From assembly GCA_964439215.1 (NCBI GenBank), contig CAYTNY010000115.1, positions 1-5,972 of the forward strand: a stretch of DNA of 5,972 nt. The letters are read 5' to 3'. Both the position numbers and the translations under genes were made by a program. This DNA is from CAYTNY01 sp964439215. Its GTDB lineage: Bacteria > Oederibacteriota > PGYV01 > CAYTNY01. The notes beneath the pieces were generated by a model that saw nothing but the letters and a program-made list of their open reading frames with translations, did not search any database and was not told the origin of the DNA. The stretch's first letter is position 1. Every line of letters begins with the position of its first letter. Shown piece after piece: positions 4,723 through 5,972 of the stretch.

Positions 4723-5681
4723 TAATATTTCAAAGAATTCGAAATACTTTTTATTCTTCTTTCAAACTCCCGGGTTTCGTTCATATCCTTTTCCGCGGAT
4801 TCAATGGTTCTTTTTATATTTGACGGATGCATGTTTTTAAATAATACGGCTATGCCCGCCGGGGGCAGAGATGTGTTTTTCCAAAGCAGGTAAACAGCGG
4901 CTTTTTTTGCCCGGTTCCATTTTCCCCTTTTATTTATAAGTTCATTGACGCTCACGTTAAAAACATCCGCGGTTTTGCTTATGATGGCATCGGGATGCGC
5001 CCGGTCAACCCTGAACGCGCGTGCGGGGACCCGTAAATTCCTCTTTACCGTCTTTTCAAACAACTCCTCGGCAAACTCTCTGCTCCCTGCGGCGAGCCGG
5101 TCAAGATAACCCTCTGCCTGTTCAATTGCGGTTTTATAGCCTTCACTGCCTATAAACAGCCTTAATTCTCCGGCTGCCTCCTTGGAGTTTTTATTCAGTA
5201 TTTTAAGAACATCCGTTTTATCAACAAGGCCGTTCTCCGATTGGCTCATATAACTGCCGTGGCTGCTCCATTTATAATCATCGACGGTCTCTACCATTCT
5301 TTTCCTTACTGGATTAAGGTGTATATACCTTAAAGCATCAAAAAAGTATTCATTATCCTGAACCGCGACGTTTTTATACCTGCCCTGAAAAAGATGGCCC
5401 ACTCTGTTGTTTTTCCAGTTGAAAAACCTGGCATATCCGCTGTTTAATATCTGCATTATTTTTGAAAGCGGCGCGCTGCAGGGCTCTATGAGCAGGTGAT
5501 AGTGGTTGGACATTAAGACATACGCATAAAGCTTAAAATCATATTTTTCTTTGGCATCGGACAGAAACTTCATAAATCGTTTCCGTTCCGGATCATCCCT
5601 GTAGATATCCATTTTTTCATTCCCGCGGCTGAAAACATGATAGACAATGCCCGGAAATTGTATTCTGTGAGCACGCGCCAT
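4722..5681 (-). CDS. Y1/HUH (REP-associated) transposase with DnaA-like C-terminal domain
   Basis: This 319-residue protein has an IS200-like Y1 transposase domain in the first 130 or so residues. This class cuts and joins single-stranded DNA through a tyrosine at hairpin ends. Visible motifs are the start RIQFPGIVYHVFSRGNEKMD (6-25), the HUH metal site in MSNHYHLLIE (H60 and H62), and the candidate catalytic Y83 in LNSGYARFFNWKNNRVGHLF with the family's 'GRYK' after it. ALRYIHLNPVRK (116-127) is also typical. The tail (about 232-300: ADVFNVSVNELINKRGKWNR, then KKAAVYLLWKNTSLPP) resembles DnaA domain IV, a helix-turn-helix DNA binder, but the GRDHSTV signature is replaced by NMHPSNI. The ATG follows an AGAGGGG ribosome site. 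Palindromes with a shared core flank the gene on both sides, as expected for a REP-associated system. It appears intact. Confidence 0.92.
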   Translation of the reverse strand: MARAHRIQFPGIVYHVFSRGNEKMDIYRDDPERKRFMKFLSDAKEKYDFKLYAYVLMSNHYHLLIEPCSAPLSKIMQILNSGYARFFNWKNNRVGHLFQGRYKNVAVQDNEYFFDALRYIHLNPVRKRMVETVDDYKWSSHGSYMSQSENGLVDKTDVLKILNKNSKEAAGELRLFIGSEGYKTAIEQAEGYLDRLAAGSREFAEELFEKTVKRNLRVPARAFRVDRAHPDAIISKTADVFNVSVNELINKRGKWNRAKKAAVYLLWKNTSLPPAGIAVLFKNMHPSNIKRTIESAEKDMNETREFERRIKSISNSLKY

Positions 5682-5714
5682 AAAATCCCCTCTATATTTT
5701 AATCAATTAAATAT

Positions 5715-5742
5715 ATATTACAAAATCCCCGGATTTTTTCAA
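5715..5742 (-). promoter_or_regulatory. Likely sigma70 promoter of the transposase gene
   Basis: On the minus strand TTGAAA (5737-5742) and TAATAT (5715-5720) are separated by 16 bp and lie about 34 bp before the start codon. Each hexamer matches consensus at five of six positions. The surrounding sequence is AT-rich, so chance matches are possible. Confidence 0.45.
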
Positions 5743-5784
5743 GTCTTTTATTTCCAATTATTACCCCCGGAGGAAATAAAACGC

Positions 5785-5828
5785 TTTCTTTACAAAATTG
5801 GGGTCAGACCCCAAAACTGTAAAGAGAA
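5785..5828. repeat. Palindromic repeat with GGGGTCAGACCCC core, copy 2 (5' flank of transposase)
   Basis: This copy reads TTTCTTTACAAAATTGGGGTC on the left and GACCCCAAAACTGTAAAG on the right of a central A. The right arm is identical to that of copy 1, and the left arm differs from it at a few bases, including one mismatch in the outer stem. It lies about 104 bp upstream of the transposase ATG, beyond the putative promoter. Together with copy 1 it brackets the gene, giving an element of about 1.15 kb. Confidence 0.88.
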
Positions 5829-5846
5829 AAGAAAAAGAAAGAAAAA
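5821..5846 (+). other. 26-base homopurine run
   Basis: Every base from 5821 to 5846 is A or G, starting in the right arm of palindrome copy 2 and continuing past it. Such runs can bend DNA or form unusual structures, but this may simply be low-complexity intergenic sequence. The remaining stretch to 5949 contains no recognisable gene. Confidence 0.6.
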
Positions 5847-5949
5847 TCACAGCGGAATATTGTTGGATATTCGTTTTATTCTATTATTTTAAAACGGTTT
5901 TATGGTGTCTTAACAGCAGAATGCGCCCTGCCGAAGAGCCGCAACATTA

Positions 5950-5972
5950 ATTCTCTTTACAAAATTGGGGTC
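5950..5972. repeat. Palindromic repeat, half copy 3 (cut by window edge)
   Basis: ATTCTCTTTACA followed by AAATTGGGGTC matches the left arm of copy 1 and copy 2 up to the centre of the palindrome, where the window ends. The right arm presumably follows outside. This makes a third copy about 120 bp from copy 2, so the palindromes may form a local cluster rather than only a pair of element ends. Confidence 0.8.

Noticed and set aside
4578..5871. Inverted 11-bp match ATATCCAACAA (near 4580) and its complement (near 5861) as ends of a larger element
   Set aside because: The match is short, AT-rich and not extended into flanking sequence, so chance is likely.
5893..5948. Tiny minus-strand frame beginning MLRLFGRAHSAV
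   Set aside because: It has about 15 codons, no clear ribosome site and no recognisable similarity.

Overview
The window (5,972 bp, moderately AT-rich) looks like an accessory or eroding part of the chromosome of a diderm bacterium. The diderm call rests on a 419-residue protein with a signal peptide and a C-terminal aromatic residue typical of outer-membrane beta-barrels. The barrel style, the DsrE-like protein and the many dispersed repeats recall poorly cultured lineages such as Elusimicrobiota, Omnitrophota or Goldbacteria, but that placement is from memory and weak. No rRNA, tRNA or CRISPR array is visible.

Layout, left to right. (1) 1-635: a TTTGAAC repeat array, an intact small DsrE-family sulfur-relay-like gene (minus), and immediately upstream the C-terminal stub of a SAM-dependent methyltransferase, apparently once its operon partner. 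(2) 636-1011: no gene; GC-rich hairpins, then a second TTTGAAC repeat. (3) 1012-1725: a complete type II toxin-antitoxin operon (minus): ribbon-helix-helix antitoxin, overlapping PIN-domain toxin, and a near-perfect sigma70 promoter carrying a 12-bp palindrome between -35 and -10. (4) 1699-1971: an open frame without a usable start codon, preceded by a long hairpin that includes its Shine-Dalgarno sequence; probably a relic of a lost gene or mobile element. (5) 2020-3279: the putative outer-membrane protein (plus). (6) 3280-3445: a third full copy of the TTTGAAC repeat between two convergent genes. (7) 3446-4201: an exported protein of unknown function (minus), with the relic of a Fis-type helix-turn-helix domain, probably from an NtrC-like sigma54 activator, just upstream. 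(8) 4361-4675: no gene; a GC-rich hairpin-prone patch and AT-rich sequence. (9) 4676-5972: a Y1/HUH (REP-associated) transposase with a DnaA-domain-IV-like tail, flanked by long palindromes with a GGGGTCAGACCCC-type core, and a half copy at the window edge.

Most genes here do not form one pathway. The coherent units are the toxin-antitoxin operon and the transposase with its palindromes. The rest are isolated genes next to three gene relics and at least two repeat families, which suggests repeated insertion and deletion. The TTTGAAC family lies just 3' of three different minus-strand genes, always in the same orientation. The most unusual items are that family, the transposase with its fused DnaA-like tail and palindromes, and the Shine-Dalgarno-containing hairpin.
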